In this document: positions 7,776 to 15,760 of the stretch, in pieces
How the letters are laid out: each line of letters starts with the position of its first letter
Numbering within the stretch: position 1 is the stretch's first letter
Position numbers and translations under genes: made by a program
Assembly (NCBI RefSeq): GCF_013249045.1
Contig: NZ_JABRWP010000001.1
Span: 372,001-436,000 of the forward strand
Source: Winogradskyella eckloniae
GTDB taxonomy: Bacteria > Bacteroidota > Bacteroidia > Flavobacteriales > Flavobacteriaceae
Length of the DNA stretch: 64,000 nucleotides
Direction of reading: 5' to 3'
Notes under the pieces: generated by a model
What the model was told of the DNA's origin: nothing
What the model saw: the letters and a program-made list of their open reading frames with translations, nothing else
Databases searched by the model: none

Positions 7776-7938
7776 TTTTTAAGTCTTCAGTTCTTAGTCT
7801 TCAGTATGCAGTTAGAAAAATCTCGCTGCAAACTTTTGTTCACTATTTATAATTATAAGAAATAACAATGCGTTTGAGTAATCAGTTTTGAGTTAGCATC
7901 TGCAAACTGCAACTGAATACTGCAACTAGCGCAAAGCG
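7776..7938. repeat. Low-complexity repeated words in the sufC-sufD gap
   Basis: The 163 nt gap within the suf operon is built from near-repeated words: AGTCTTCAGTTCTTAGTCTTCAGTATGCAG style units near 7790-7815, then CTGCAAACTGCAACTGAATACTGCAACT near 7900-7927. The two ends are partly complementary (CAGTATGCAGTT against AACTGCAACTGAATACTG), so an imperfect long hairpin is possible. There is no ORF. It looks like an intergenic filler element rather than a terminator. Confidence 0.4.
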
Positions 7939-8691
7939 CTATGCATTTACTTCTTCTTTAATCCAATCGTAGCCTTTAGCTTCTAACTCGTGTGCTAATT
8001 CTTTGCCTCCCGATTTTACAATCTTTCCGTTGTATAAAACATGAACAAAATCAGGTACAATATGGTCTAATAAACGTTGGTAGTGTGTAATTACAATAAC
8101 AGCGTTGTCTTTAGATTTCAATTTGTTGACACCGTTTGCTACAATACGAAGCGCATCAATATCTAAACCAGAATCCGTTTCATCTAAGATGGCTAATTTT
8201 GGTTCTAACATGGCCATTTGAAAAATCTCGTTACGCTTCTTTTCTCCACCAGAAAATCCTTCGTTAAGAGAGCGCGATAAAAACTTACGGTCTATTTCTA
8301 AAAGCTCAGATTTGTCTCTAATCATTTTCAACATATCCTTTGCAGGCATATCTTCTAAACCTTTAGCCTTACGTGTTTCGTTAATAGCAGTTTTCATAAA
8401 GTTAGTGACACTAACTCCAGGAATTTCTACAGGATATTGAAAGGATAAGAAAATACCTTTGTGTGCACGTTCTTCAGCTGCCAATTCTTCAATGTCTTCG
8501 TTTTCTAGTTCAATAGAACCTTCTGTAACTTCGTATTCTTCTTTACCAGCAATAACCGAAGCTAACGTACTTTTACCTGAACCATTTGGTCCCATTATAG
8601 CGTGAACTTCTCCTGGTTTTACTTCGAGATTAATACCTTTTAATATGGCTTTGTCTTCTATACTTGCGTGCAAGTTATTGATCTTTAACAT
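7939..8691 (-). CDS. sufC: SufC ATPase
   Basis: SufC is the ABC-type ATPase that drives conformational change in the SufBC2D scaffold. The 250 aa sequence has Walker A GPNGSGKS (34-41), the Q-loop region FLSFQYPVEIPGV, the signature SGGEKKR (147-153), Walker B LAILDE (166-171), and the switch His in VIVITHYQRLL. The SufC-specific TDSGLDIDAL follows Walker B. Length is normal. Its start is 4 nt from the stop of the small lipoprotein gene upstream, so the two are likely co-translated. Confidence 0.97.
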   Translation of the reverse strand: MLKINNLHASIEDKAILKGINLEVKPGEVHAIMGPNGSGKSTLASVIAGKEEYEVTEGSIELENEDIEELAAEERAHKGIFLSFQYPVEIPGVSVTNFMKTAINETRKAKGLEDMPAKDMLKMIRDKSELLEIDRKFLSRSLNEGFSGGEKKRNEIFQMAMLEPKLAILDETDSGLDIDALRIVANGVNKLKSKDNAVIVITHYQRLLDHIVPDFVHVLYNGKIVKSGGKELAHELEAKGYDWIKEEVNA

Positions 8692-8695
8692 AATC

Positions 8696-9106
8696 TTATT
8701 TTGCTAATTTTATAACGTCTTGTGAATCTGGGTTTGGTGCTTCCACCTTTAATATTTCTTTTATTTCAACTCTAAAAGGCCAACCTTCCTCGCCTTCTGG
8801 TTTTTTAAATTTTCTGACTCTAACGGTAACCGGAACCATATCTGTTGCTTCCTTTTTAAATGCGGTTACTTGTTGTTCTAATACATGTAAATTCTCATCG
8901 ATAACTACACCATAAATATCATTTGCTGTTTGTAAAACCGCAGCATCTCCAAAATATACATATTCGCCTTTCATGGTAATGTAACCGTCATTTTCATCGT
9001 AAGATTTTGCTCTGTTTTCTTCTAAATCAATAGATGTGTTTTTCGTTTCATTTTTACATGAGAACAGAACTAATGTCATAAGTATAATAATGTTGATTTT
9101 TTTCAT
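8696..9106 (-). CDS. Small lipoprotein encoded between sufB and sufC
   Basis: The 136 aa protein has a lipoprotein signal (MKKINIIILMTLVLFSCKNE, lipobox Cys17). The mature part contains GEYVYFGDAAVLQTANDIYG and VPVTVRVRKFKKPEGEEGWP, with an OB-like or beta-rich look. I do not recognise a named family. It is tightly placed, 21 nt after sufB and 4 nt before sufC, so it is certainly part of the suf transcript. An envelope-anchored product inside an operon for cytoplasmic Fe-S assembly is unexpected. A role in metal or redox sensing is speculation. Confidence 0.75.
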   Translation of the reverse strand: MKKINIIILMTLVLFSCKNETKNTSIDLEENRAKSYDENDGYITMKGEYVYFGDAAVLQTANDIYGVVIDENLHVLEQQVTAFKKEATDMVPVTVRVRKFKKPEGEEGWPFRVEIKEILKVEAPNPDSQDVIKLAK

Positions 9107-9127
9107 TTTAAAAATCTTTAATATTAT

Positions 9128-10576
9128 TTATCCTACTGAACCTTCTAAGCTTATTTCTAATAGTTTTTGTGCTTCAACTGCAAATTCCATTGGTAGTTTG
9201 TTAAGCACTTCTTTACTAAAGCCATTTACAATTAATGCAATTGCTTTTTCAGTATCAATTCCGCGTTGGTTGCAATAGAAAATTTGGTCTTCTCCAATTT
9301 TACTTGTTGTTGCTTCGTGCTCAATGGTGGCACTTTTATTTTTAGCTTCTATATATGGAAACGTGTGTGCACCACATTCATTACCCATTAATAAACTATC
9401 ACATTGTGAAAAATTTCGAGCATTTTCGGCACGTGGATTAATTTGTACAAGTCCTCGATATGAGTTTTGAGATTTTCCGGCCGAAATTCCTTTAGAGATA
9501 ATTGTTGATTTTGTGTTTTTACCTAAGTGAATCATTTTAGTACCAGTATCGGCTTGCTGATAATTATTAGTCACAGCAATAGAATAAAATTCTCCAACTG
9601 AATTATCGCCTTTTAATACACAGCTTGGATATTTCCACGTTACGGCAGAACCTGTTTCTACTTGTGTCCAAGAAATTTTTGCATTTTTCTCGCAAAGCCC
9701 TCTCTTGGTTACAAAATTGTAAACACCACCTTTACCTTCTGCATTTCCAGGAAACCAGTTTTGAACTGTAGAGTATTTAATTTCTGCATCGTCTAATGCA
9801 ATGAGTTCTACCACAGCTGCATGCAATTGATTTTCGTCTCTACTTGGTGCTGTACAACCTTCTAGGTAAGAGACATAACTGCCTTCATCTGCAATAACAA
9901 GTGTTCTTTCAAATTGACCTGTACCAGCTTGGTTAATTCTAAAGTATGTAGATAATTCCATTGGGCATTTTACACCTTTTGGAATGTAACAGAAAGAACC
10001 ATCACTAAATACAGCCGAATTTAAGGCAGCATAGAAATTATCTTTTTGAGGTACAACGGTACCAAGATGTTTTCTAACCAACTCAGGATGTTCTTTTATT
10101 GCTTCAGAGATACTCATAAAAATGATCCCCTTTTCTCCTAATGTTTTTTTAAATGTTGTTGCTACAGAAACGGAATCCACCACAATATCCATAGCAATAT
10201 TGTTCATCTTTTTTTGTTCATCTATAGAAATTCCAAGCTTTTTATACATGGCTAAAAGGTCGGGATCTACATCGTCTAGTGTTTTATTGGGATCTACTGC
10301 TACTGGAGCAGAATAATAGGCTATAGATTGAAAGTCTGGCTTCTGGTAATGAACGTTAGCCCATTCTGGCTCGTCCATTTCTTTCCATACTTTAAAAGCT
10401 TCTAGTCGCCATTCGGTCATCCACTCTGGTTCATCTTTCTTTTTAGAAATGGCACGAACAATATCTTCATTTAAACCAATAGGGAATGTTTCAGATTCAA
10501 TATCTGTAAAAAAACCATATTCGTATTCTTTGGTTTTTAATTCTTCTCTAAGATCGTCTTCAGTATATTTTGACAT
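9128..10576 (-). CDS. sufB: SufB, Fe-S cluster scaffold subunit
   Basis: The 482 aa protein is the scaffold subunit where the nascent Fe-S cluster forms. Recognisable features are [62 protein letters not shown], and [17 protein letters not shown]. Cys392, in NFSQCDSL, is in the position of the catalytic Cys of characterised Suf[22 protein letters not shown] follows. Length is typical. It lies 98 nt downstream of sufA (counted between the sufB ATG and the sufA stop), a gap that contains its own -7-like box at 10611. Confidence 0.97.
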   Translation of the reverse strand: MSKYTEDDLREELKTKEYEYGFFTDIESETFPIGLNEDIVRAISKKKDEPEWMTEWRLEAFKVWKEMDEPEWANVHYQKPDFQSIAYYSAPVAVDPNKTLDDVDPDLLAMYKKLGISIDEQKKMNNIAMDIVVDSVSVATTFKKTLGEKGIIFMSISEAIKEHPELVRKHLGTVVPQKDNFYAALNSAVFSDGSFCYIPKGVKCPMELSTYFRINQAGTGQFERTLVIADEGSYVSYLEGCTAPSRDENQLHAAVVELIALDDAEIKYSTVQNWFPGNAEGKGGVYNFVTKRGLCEKNAKISWTQVETGSAVTWKYPSCVLKGDNSVGEFYSIAVTNNYQQADTGTKMIHLGKNTKSTIISKGISAGKSQNSYRGLVQINPRAENARNFSQCDSLLMGNECGAHTFPYIEAKNKSATIEHEATTSKIGEDQIFYCNQRGIDTEKAIALIVNGFSKEVLNKLPMEFAVEAQKLLEISLEGSVG

Positions 10577-10610
10577 AAAATTGATATAATGTTGAAACGA
10601 TAAATAGTTA

Positions 10611-10618
10611 CAAAGTTA
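10611..10618 (-). promoter_or_regulatory. -7 box upstream of sufB
   Basis: TAACTTTG on the minus strand matches TAnnTTTG and sits 34 nt before the sufB ATG. No convincing -33 element was seen. It may be an internal promoter of the suf operon. Confidence 0.35.
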
Positions 10619-10674
10619 CATGAGGTACTTTATTTGTATTTATCATTTTCGATATAGCGTTTAAATTTAATTAT

Positions 10675-11004
10675 TTAGAGTGAAAATGACTCTCCACAAC
10701 CACACGTACGATTTGCATTTGGGTTGTTAAAAACGAACCCTGTTCCGTTTAATCCTCCTGAATATTCTAGCGTTGTGCCTATTAGGTAAAGAAAACTTTT
10801 TTTGTCTACAATGATTTTAATACCATTGTCTTCAAATACTTTATCTTCTTCTGCTTGTGATTTATCAAATTTTAAATCGTAAGATAAACCAGAGCAACCA
10901 CCACTTTTTACACCTACTCTAACAAAGTCAGTGCTTGGGTTATAGCCATCATCGGTCATCAATTCCATGACTTTCTTTTTTGCGTGATCAGAGACTTTAA
11001 TCAT
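10675..11004 (-). CDS. sufA: SufA/IscA-type Fe-S carrier
   Basis: The 109 aa A-type carrier delivers Fe-S clusters to target proteins. The three cluster ligands are visible: Cys37 in SGGCSGLSYDL and Cys101/Cys103 in NRTCGCGESF. I set the start at the ATG at 11004 (MIKVSDHAKKKVMELM), which gives the normal family length. An upstream in-frame start at 11046 would add residues encoded by the -7 box region. It is the first gene of the suf locus. Whether it is best called SufA, IscA or ErpA cannot be settled from sequence alone; context favours SufA. Confidence 0.93.
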   Translation of the reverse strand: MIKVSDHAKKKVMELMTDDGYNPSTDFVRVGVKSGGCSGLSYDLKFDKSQAEEDKVFEDNGIKIIVDKKSFLYLIGTTLEYSGGLNGTGFVFNNPNANRTCGCGESFSL

Positions 11005-11035
11005 ATTGTTTATTAGATGAGTTCTAAATAGATTG

Positions 11036-11043
11036 CAAATATA
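11036..11043 (-). promoter_or_regulatory. -7 box of the sufA-led operon
   Basis: TATATTTG on the minus strand, a perfect TAnnTTTG, lies 31 nt before the sufA ATG at 11004. The -33 region is not well matched. This is the likely main suf promoter. Confidence 0.5.
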
Positions 11044-11136
11044 CAATATAACAAAGGTTAAACCATAGGCACTAACATTATATTAGTATATGATTTAATA
11101 AGATTTGCCTATACTAGTGTAATGAGTAATTTAGGA

Positions 11137-11376
11137 TTAAGAGGAAACCTTTGATTTGGTGACTCGTTTTGTAAGCCTATATAATTCTTGAAGTGTATCT
11201 TTCAGTTGCGTGTTGTTTACGGTGTTATTTTCAAAATTTCCTTGAGAATCGGTAATAACAACAGCGTCACAATGCGTACAAGTGAGTTCTATGGAGTAGT
11301 CTATGTTTGTTTTAGATCTCACATAATTGTGCCCAAAAACTGCACAGGGTAAAAGGTCTGTTGAGGTAGGTTTCAT
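11137..11376 (-). CDS. Small zinc-ribbon protein (paralog 1 of 3)
   Basis: The 79 aa protein has the layout Cys11-x2-FGHNY (His16) ... Cys33-x2-Cys36 (TCTHC), four plausible Zn ligands. A polar helical C-terminus follows. The same pattern occurs in the two small proteins on the far side of thiL (12704-12934 and 13015-13257), of which this is the most diverged. I know of no function for the family, and it is too small for an enzyme. DNA, RNA or protein binding is a reasonable but untested guess. It is the only gene between sufA and the long thiL upstream region. Confidence 0.75.
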   Translation of the reverse strand: MKPTSTDLLPCAVFGHNYVRSKTNIDYSIELTCTHCDAVVITDSQGNFENNTVNNTQLKDTLQELYRLTKRVTKSKVSS

Positions 11377-11667
11377 GATAATATAAAATAACTTGGGATT
11401 AGCAATTTAAAAAATGAATTTTAAAATAAGTTAAAATACTGTATTTTTCGATGAAATGCACGCTGTGGGTTCGGTTTGTTCGGAAAGCAGCAAAGAATTT
11501 ATGATGAAAATAATGCATAAAGTCCAATCCATGCAACCGTTTAAGTGTGTTTTATAAAAGTGTTTGATACGTGAGTCAATTGTGAAATTGGTTTATAAAT
11601 GTGGTTTGCGTTATAAATTTTGTTATTAATGCGTTAGTATTAAAAAAAAGCATAATATTTTTGCACC
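11377..11667. other. 291 nt gap before thiL
   Basis: This gap is AT-rich. I see no ORF and no strong hairpin. Its only supported element is the thiL -7 box at 11656-11663. A slightly more GC-rich patch around 11460-11510 was examined and shows no recognisable RNA element; it does not resemble a TPP riboswitch. Confidence 0.4.
11656..11663 (+). promoter_or_regulatory. -7 box of thiL, probable leaderless start
   Basis: TATTTTTG matches TAnnTTTG and ends 4 nt before the ATG at 11668, so transcription should begin at or next to the start codon. The -33 match is poor. The spacing is the same as at padR and at the 14111 hydrolase. Confidence 0.45.
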
Positions 11668-12720
11668 ATGATTGAAGATAAAAACCCAAAGCGAACGCCA
11701 TTAAGTGAATTAGGAGAATTTAAACTCATTGAACATTTAACGGACCATTTTAAAATAACTCAAAAATCTACTGTTAAAGCCATTGGCGATGATGCTGCAG
11801 TTTTAAATTTTGGTAAAAGTCAAATTGTGGTTTCTACAGATTTATTGGTAGAGGGTGTGCATTTTGATTTAAGTTATGCGCCGTTAAAACATTTAGGGTA
11901 TAAAGCTATTGTTGTTAACTTATCAGATATATATGCGATGAATGCTGTAGCTACGCAGGTTACAGTATCTATTGCTGTTTCTAATCGTTTTCCATTAGAA
12001 GCTCTAGAGGAATTGTATGCTGGTATTACCACTGCGGCAAAAGTATATAATGTAGATGTTGTTGGTGGTGACACGACCTCTTCAACGTCTGGTTTAATAA
12101 TTTCTGTAACTGCTATTGGTAAGGTTGAAAAAGGAAAAGAAGTGTTAAGATCTGGTGCACAGCCAAATGATTTGTTGGTTGTGACAGGTGATGTTGGTGG
12201 TGCTTTTATGGGATTACAAGTGTTAGAACGCGAAAAAGAGGTGTTTAAAGTTAATCCTAATAATCAACCTGATTTATCAATGTATGCCTATATCATTGAG
12301 CGACAATTAAAGCCTGAAGCACGAAAGGATATTGTTGAATTGTTAAAAGAACTAGAGGTAAAACCTACGAGTATGATAGATGTTAGTGACGGCATATCAT
12401 CTGAGATAATACACTTATGTAAGCAAAGTAAAGTTGGCGCTGATGTGTATGAAAATAAAATTCCTTTAGATCCTCAAGTCATTTCAACTTGCGAAGAATT
12501 TAATGTAGATAGTACAACTATTGCCTTAAATGGTGGTGAAGATTATGAGTTGTTAATGACTGTTTCTCAAGCAGATTATCCAAAAATAAAAGGGAATCCA
12601 AACTTAACAGTTATCGGTTATATTACCGAGAAAGATCGCGGTATGCATTTAGTGACTCGAGCAGAAGAAAAAATACCTATTATTGCTAAAGGTTGGAATG
12701 CTCTTAAAAATCAATCATAA
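11668..12720 (+). CDS. thiL: Thiamine-monophosphate kinase ThiL
   Basis: ThiL phosphorylates thiamine monophosphate to the active cofactor thiamine pyrophosphate. The 350 aa protein shows the PurM/ThiL fold: AIGDDAAVLNFG near the N-terminus, VSTDLLVEGVHFDLSY, the NLSDIYAM metal-site segment, DVVGGDTTSS, TGDVGGAFMG, and the C-terminal MIDVSDGISSEI and NGGEDYELL. Length is slightly above average because of a short N-terminal extension. It stands alone, without other thi genes in the window. Its last 17 bp overlap the end of the convergent zinc-ribbon gene. Confidence 0.95.
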   Translation: MIEDKNPKRTPLSELGEFKLIEHLTDHFKITQKSTVKAIGDDAAVLNFGKSQIVVSTDLLVEGVHFDLSYAPLKHLGYKAIVVNLSDIYAMNAVATQVTVSIAVSNRFPLEALEELYAGITTAAKVYNVDVVGGDTTSSTSGLIISVTAIGKVEKGKEVLRSGAQPNDLLVVTGDVGGAFMGLQVLEREKEVFKVNPNNQPDLSMYAYIIERQLKPEARKDIVELLKELEVKPTSMIDVSDGISSEIIHLCKQSKVGADVYENKIPLDPQVISTCEEFNVDSTTIALNGGEDYELLMTVSQADYPKIKGNPNLTVIGYITEKDRGMHLVTRAEEKIPIIAKGWNALKNQS

Positions 12721-12934
12721 AAAGTTTACGTCCTTTTTCTAAACGCTTGTTGTGAACTCTGTGTAACACAGCATTAATTTCTTTGAATTTTGGTGTTAAC
12801 GGAATAAAATGGCCATTGCCATCTATAGTCATTTCAGATTTACAATTTTTACATTTGTATTCTTTGACATGGTAAGTAACATTTTTGGAGACTTTATAGT
12901 CGTGACCAAATAATGAGCAATAAACGTGTTTCAT
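12704..12934 (-). CDS. Small zinc-ribbon protein (paralog 2 of 3)
   Basis: The 76 aa protein has Cys6-SLFGH (His11) and YKCKNC (Cys28, Cys31), followed by NGHFIPLTPKFKEINAVL and a basic end. It is clearly paralogous to the next gene (shared pattern C-x-LFGHxYK-x-K-x-V-x-HVKEY-x-C) and more distantly to 11137-11376. It overlaps thiL tail-to-tail by 17 bp. The basic C-terminus (NKRLEKGRKLFM) would suit nucleic acid binding, but this is inference. No named function is known to me. Confidence 0.75.
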   Translation of the reverse strand: MKHVYCSLFGHDYKVSKNVTYHVKEYKCKNCKSEMTIDGNGHFIPLTPKFKEINAVLHRVHNKRLEKGRKLFMIDF

Positions 12935-13014
12935 TAATTTCTAGTTCTAGAGGGATTTATACATAATGAGGGCTAGAAATATATGAAATTAAGTTGTCAA
13001 TAAGTTGTTAACAT

Positions 13015-13257
13015 TTAATAAATCGACGAACTGATTAATTTTTGCTGTAAACGCATCATTCTATTGTTGTAAATACGTTCTAAAGCCAAATTGATCTCCT
13101 GACGCTTTGCTGTTAATTCTGTTAATTTACCATTACTACTTGTAGTAAGCTGTTTTTTGCAGCAACTGCATGTGTATTCTTTTACGTGGTTGGTTACTTT
13201 TTTGGTCAATTTATAGTTATGACCAAATAAATCGCAATATAATTTTGTAGGTTTCAT
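13015..13257 (-). CDS. Small zinc-ribbon protein (paralog 3 of 3)
   Basis: The 80 aa protein has Cys8-DLFGH (His13) and YTCSCCK (Cys30, Cys33, with an extra Cys32), then NGKLTELTAKRQEINLALER and a basic tail. It lies 80 nt upstream of paralog 2 and in the same direction, so the two may be a tandem duplication. All three copies keep the Cys, His and CxxC ligands, which argues that each is functional. The role is unknown. Confidence 0.75.
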   Translation of the reverse strand: MKPTKLYCDLFGHNYKLTKKVTNHVKEYTCSCCKKQLTTSSNGKLTELTAKRQEINLALERIYNNRMMRLQQKLISSSIY

Positions 13258-13334
13258 AATAAATTGTTTACAAATTCTTTTTTAATTGGGATTGTAAACT
13301 TATGAAAATAGTAATGCCAAAACGTTAAAAGGAA

Positions 13335-14111
13335 TTATTTTTCGACAAAACGCAACAAAATGTCAGATAATTCTGATTTATTTTCAATATGACTCATGTG
13401 TCCTTCGGAAAGTTCTTCACAACTAATATCGGTATTGGCAATTGTAGTTTTTATTTTTTCGACATTAATTAATGGATCTTTTCGACCTATAATGATTAGT
13501 TTTTTTGCTTTTAATGTTTTAAAGACGTGAAAATAGTTAGGCCTTATTTTCATGCCTTCAGAAGCAGCAATATAACCTTGAACCGTAGTTTTTAGCGCAA
13601 TATTTAGTGCGTTTTCGTATGCGGATTGATAGTTCACTTTACTTTCTTTAGAAAACAAATTAGCAAAAGACATACTTACCAGGTTATTAAAATTGGTTTT
13701 TGCCATTTCGTTGGCTCTTGTTCTAATTGCCTTTTTGTCTTCGTCATCTGCTTCAAAAGTAGAATTCATTAAGCAAAGACCCATAAATAATTCTGGCTTC
13801 ATTTTGGCCATAGCTAAGGCTACATAGCCACCCATTGAGTGACCAATAACGTGAGACTTTTTAACGTTGAGATGGTCTAAAACGGCAAATGTAGCTTCTG
13901 CCATAGCGTCCATACTATGGATATAGCCTAGGCAATTGGTTTTACCATGACCTAGTAAATCTACACAAATGACTTGGTTAGATTTAGATAATATCAGTGC
14001 CAAATCATTCCACATGTCTAGTGTTTCTAAAAATCCATGTAGTAATACTATGGTTTTTCCCTTTCCAGAAACGGTGTAGTTTATAGTGCTATTCTTGTAA
14101 TTTAGTATCAT
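13335..14111 (-). CDS. Alpha/beta hydrolase
   Basis: The 258 aa cytoplasmic hydrolase has the oxyanion/HG motif LLHGFLETLDMW, the nucleophile Ser92 in GHSMGGYVALA, the acid Asp212 in IGRKDPLINV, and the catalytic His near GHMSHIE (238 or 241). The family covers esterases, lipases and MenH-like enzymes, and the substrate is not predictable. I chose the ATG at 14111: it gives standard length, directly follows a TATCTTTG box, and avoids an implausible 46-residue extension that would overlap the divergent gene at 14195. Confidence 0.88.
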   Translation of the reverse strand: MILNYKNSTINYTVSGKGKTIVLLHGFLETLDMWNDLALILSKSNQVICVDLLGHGKTNCLGYIHSMDAMAEATFAVLDHLNVKKSHVIGHSMGGYVALAMAKMKPELFMGLCLMNSTFEADDEDKKAIRTRANEMAKTNFNNLVSMSFANLFSKESKVNYQSAYENALNIALKTTVQGYIAASEGMKIRPNYFHVFKTLKAKKLIIIGRKDPLINVEKIKTTIANTDISCEELSEGHMSHIENKSELSDILLRFVEK

Positions 14112-14115
14112 TTGG

Positions 14116-14123
14116 CAAAGATA
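14116..14123 (-). promoter_or_regulatory. -7 box of the alpha/beta hydrolase, probable leaderless start
   Basis: TATCTTTG on the minus strand ends 4 nt before the ATG at 14111, the same geometry as padR and thiL. The -33 region is not clear. Confidence 0.45.
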
Positions 14124-14151
14124 AATTATGCAATTGTTTTCTGTATTAAAA

Positions 14152-14178
14152 TTGCCATATAACATTTTACTATCTTTG
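14152..14178 (+). promoter_or_regulatory. Promoter of the serine hydrolase-brnQ unit
   Basis: TTG (14152-14154) and TATCTTTG (14171-14178) are 16 nt apart, near the short end of the known range. The -7 box ends 16 nt before the ATG at 14195, giving a short leader. Confidence 0.5.
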
Positions 14179-14194
14179 AAAATAATCACAATAA

Positions 14195-15760
14195 ATGAAA
14201 AAGTCAATGGTGTTAAAACGTCTTTTAGTCGCAGTTTTATATGCTTCAACCTTATTTTTAAATGCTCAAATTGAAGAGCAGCAGTTAGATAAACTTATAG
14301 CCGAAACATTAACAACGTTTGATGTGCCTGGTATTTCCGTTGGTGTATTTAAAGATGGAAAAGTGGTGTACTCAAAAGGACATGGTGTACGTTCCTTAAC
14401 CAATAAAAAGGATATGAACGATAAAACCTTAGTTGGAGTTGCATCTAACAGTAAAGGTTTTACGTGCTTTGCTTTAGCAATGTTAATTGATGAAGGAAAA
14501 CTAAATTGGGATGATAAGGTTAGAAAACATATACCAGAATTTCAATTACACGATGCTTGGGTGACGGAAAATTTTACGGTTAGAGATTTGGTAACACATA
14601 GAAGCGGAATGGGTTTAGGTGCTGGCGATTTAATGTTTTTTCCGGAAGGCAGTGATTTTAAAGTTGAAGACATTATTAATAATGTAAAACACTTAGAGCC
14701 TGAAACCTCATTTAGAAGCAAATTTGCATACAATAACAATATGTTCATTATTGCAGGCGAAGTTCTTAAACGTGTAAGTGGTTTGTCTTGGGAAGAATTT
14801 ATAGAGACAAAAATCATGAAACCGGTTGGGATGATAAGCAGTAAAGCATCTTACAACAGGGTTACAGATAAATCTAATATTATTGATGCGCACACTATGG
14901 CAGAAGGAAAGGTTGTACAAATTCCGCATGATTGGAGTGAAACCGCTAATGCTGCAGGTGGTATAGTAAGCAACGTGCCAGACATGTTAACTTGGGCAGA
15001 ATTTTTAATGAATGACGCAGTTACCAAAAACGGAGAGCGTTTGTTAAGTGAGCAACAGTTTCATCAACTATGGCAATTACAAACACCATTAAATGTGTAT
15101 CCTAACGATTCTTATAATTCTAATTTTAAAGGTTATGGACTAGGTTGGTTTTTAACTGATGTAAAAGGCGGACACAAACAAGTGTATCATACAGGTGGTT
15201 TGTTAGGTACCGTAACTCAGTTTACCATGATTCCAGATTTAGATTTAGGGATTGTAGTATTAACCAATCAAATGAATGGTTCTGCGTTTAATACCATAAC
15301 AAATACAATTAAGGATGCGTATTTAGGTTATGAAAACCGAAATTGGTTGGAGAAATACGGAAAACGAAATGCAGATTATATAAAATATAATGATAGTTTA
15401 AAAGCTGATGTTTACACTAAAATAGATAAAGCGCAAAAACTTAAAACCTTACCAAAACCAGAACATATAGTTGGTACATATACAGATGATTGGTTTGGAG
15501 ATGTGATAATTTCGCACGAAGCAAAAAAAGGCTATACTATAAAGAGTAAGCGTTCATCGAGATTGTTTGGCCAATTATTACCATTAAATGCGACAACTTT
15601 TGTTGCGAAATGGAACGATAGAAGTTATGATGCAGACGTGTATGTTAAGTTTACGTTCAATGAAAATGAAGAAGCTGTTTCTGCGACTATGAAATACATT
15701 GCACCAATTACAGATTTTAGCTTCGATTTTGAAGATTTAAAACTCAAGAAGACCAAATAG
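14195..15760 (+). CDS. Secreted serine hydrolase, beta-lactamase/PBP fold with C-terminal domain
   Basis: The 521 aa protein has a signal peptide (MKKSMVLKRLLVAVLYASTL, cleavage after NAQ). The active site motifs are Ser84-x-x-Lys87 (SNSK), Tyr179-Asn-Asn and His332-Thr-Gly-Gly (HTGG). Residues after about 410 form the DUF3471-like beta domain common in these enzymes. It belongs to the same broad family as the 4769 enzyme but is not a close copy. Its stop overlaps the GTG start of the branched-chain amino acid transporter by one base, so the two are co-translated. A peptidase supplying amino acids for uptake is a plausible but unproven link. Confidence 0.87.
   Translation: MKKSMVLKRLLVAVLYASTLFLNAQIEEQQLDKLIAETLTTFDVPGISVGVFKDGKVVYSKGHGVRSLTNKKDMNDKTLVGVASNSKGFTCFALAMLIDEGKLNWDDKVRKHIPEFQLHDAWVTENFTVRDLVTHRSGMGLGAGDLMFFPEGSDFKVEDIINNVKHLEPETSFRSKFAYNNNMFIIAGEVLKRVSGLSWEEFIETKIMKPVGMISSKASYNRVTDKSNIIDAHTMAEGKVVQIPHDWSETANAAGGIVSNVPDMLTWAEFLMNDAVTKNGERLLSEQQFHQLWQLQTPLNVYPNDSYNSNFKGYGLGWFLTDVKGGHKQVYHTGGLLGTVTQFTMIPDLDLGIVVLTNQMNGSAFNTITNTIKDAYLGYENRNWLEKYGKRNADYIKYNDSLKADVYTKIDKAQKLKTLPKPEHIVGTYTDDWFGDVIISHEAKKGYTIKSKRSSRLFGQLLPLNATTFVAKWNDRSYDADVYVKFTFNENEEAVSATMKYIAPITDFSFDFEDLKLKKTK

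Noticed and set aside
11377..11667. TPP riboswitch upstream of thiL
   Set aside because: The conserved riboswitch core words (such as the CTGAGA and ACCTGATC segments) are absent, and the -7 box lies 4 nt before the ATG, leaving no leader.
14112..14249. 46-residue N-terminal extension of the alpha/beta hydrolase
   Set aside because: It overlaps the divergent gene and its promoter and is not part of the hydrolase fold. The ATG at 14111 directly follows a -7 box.
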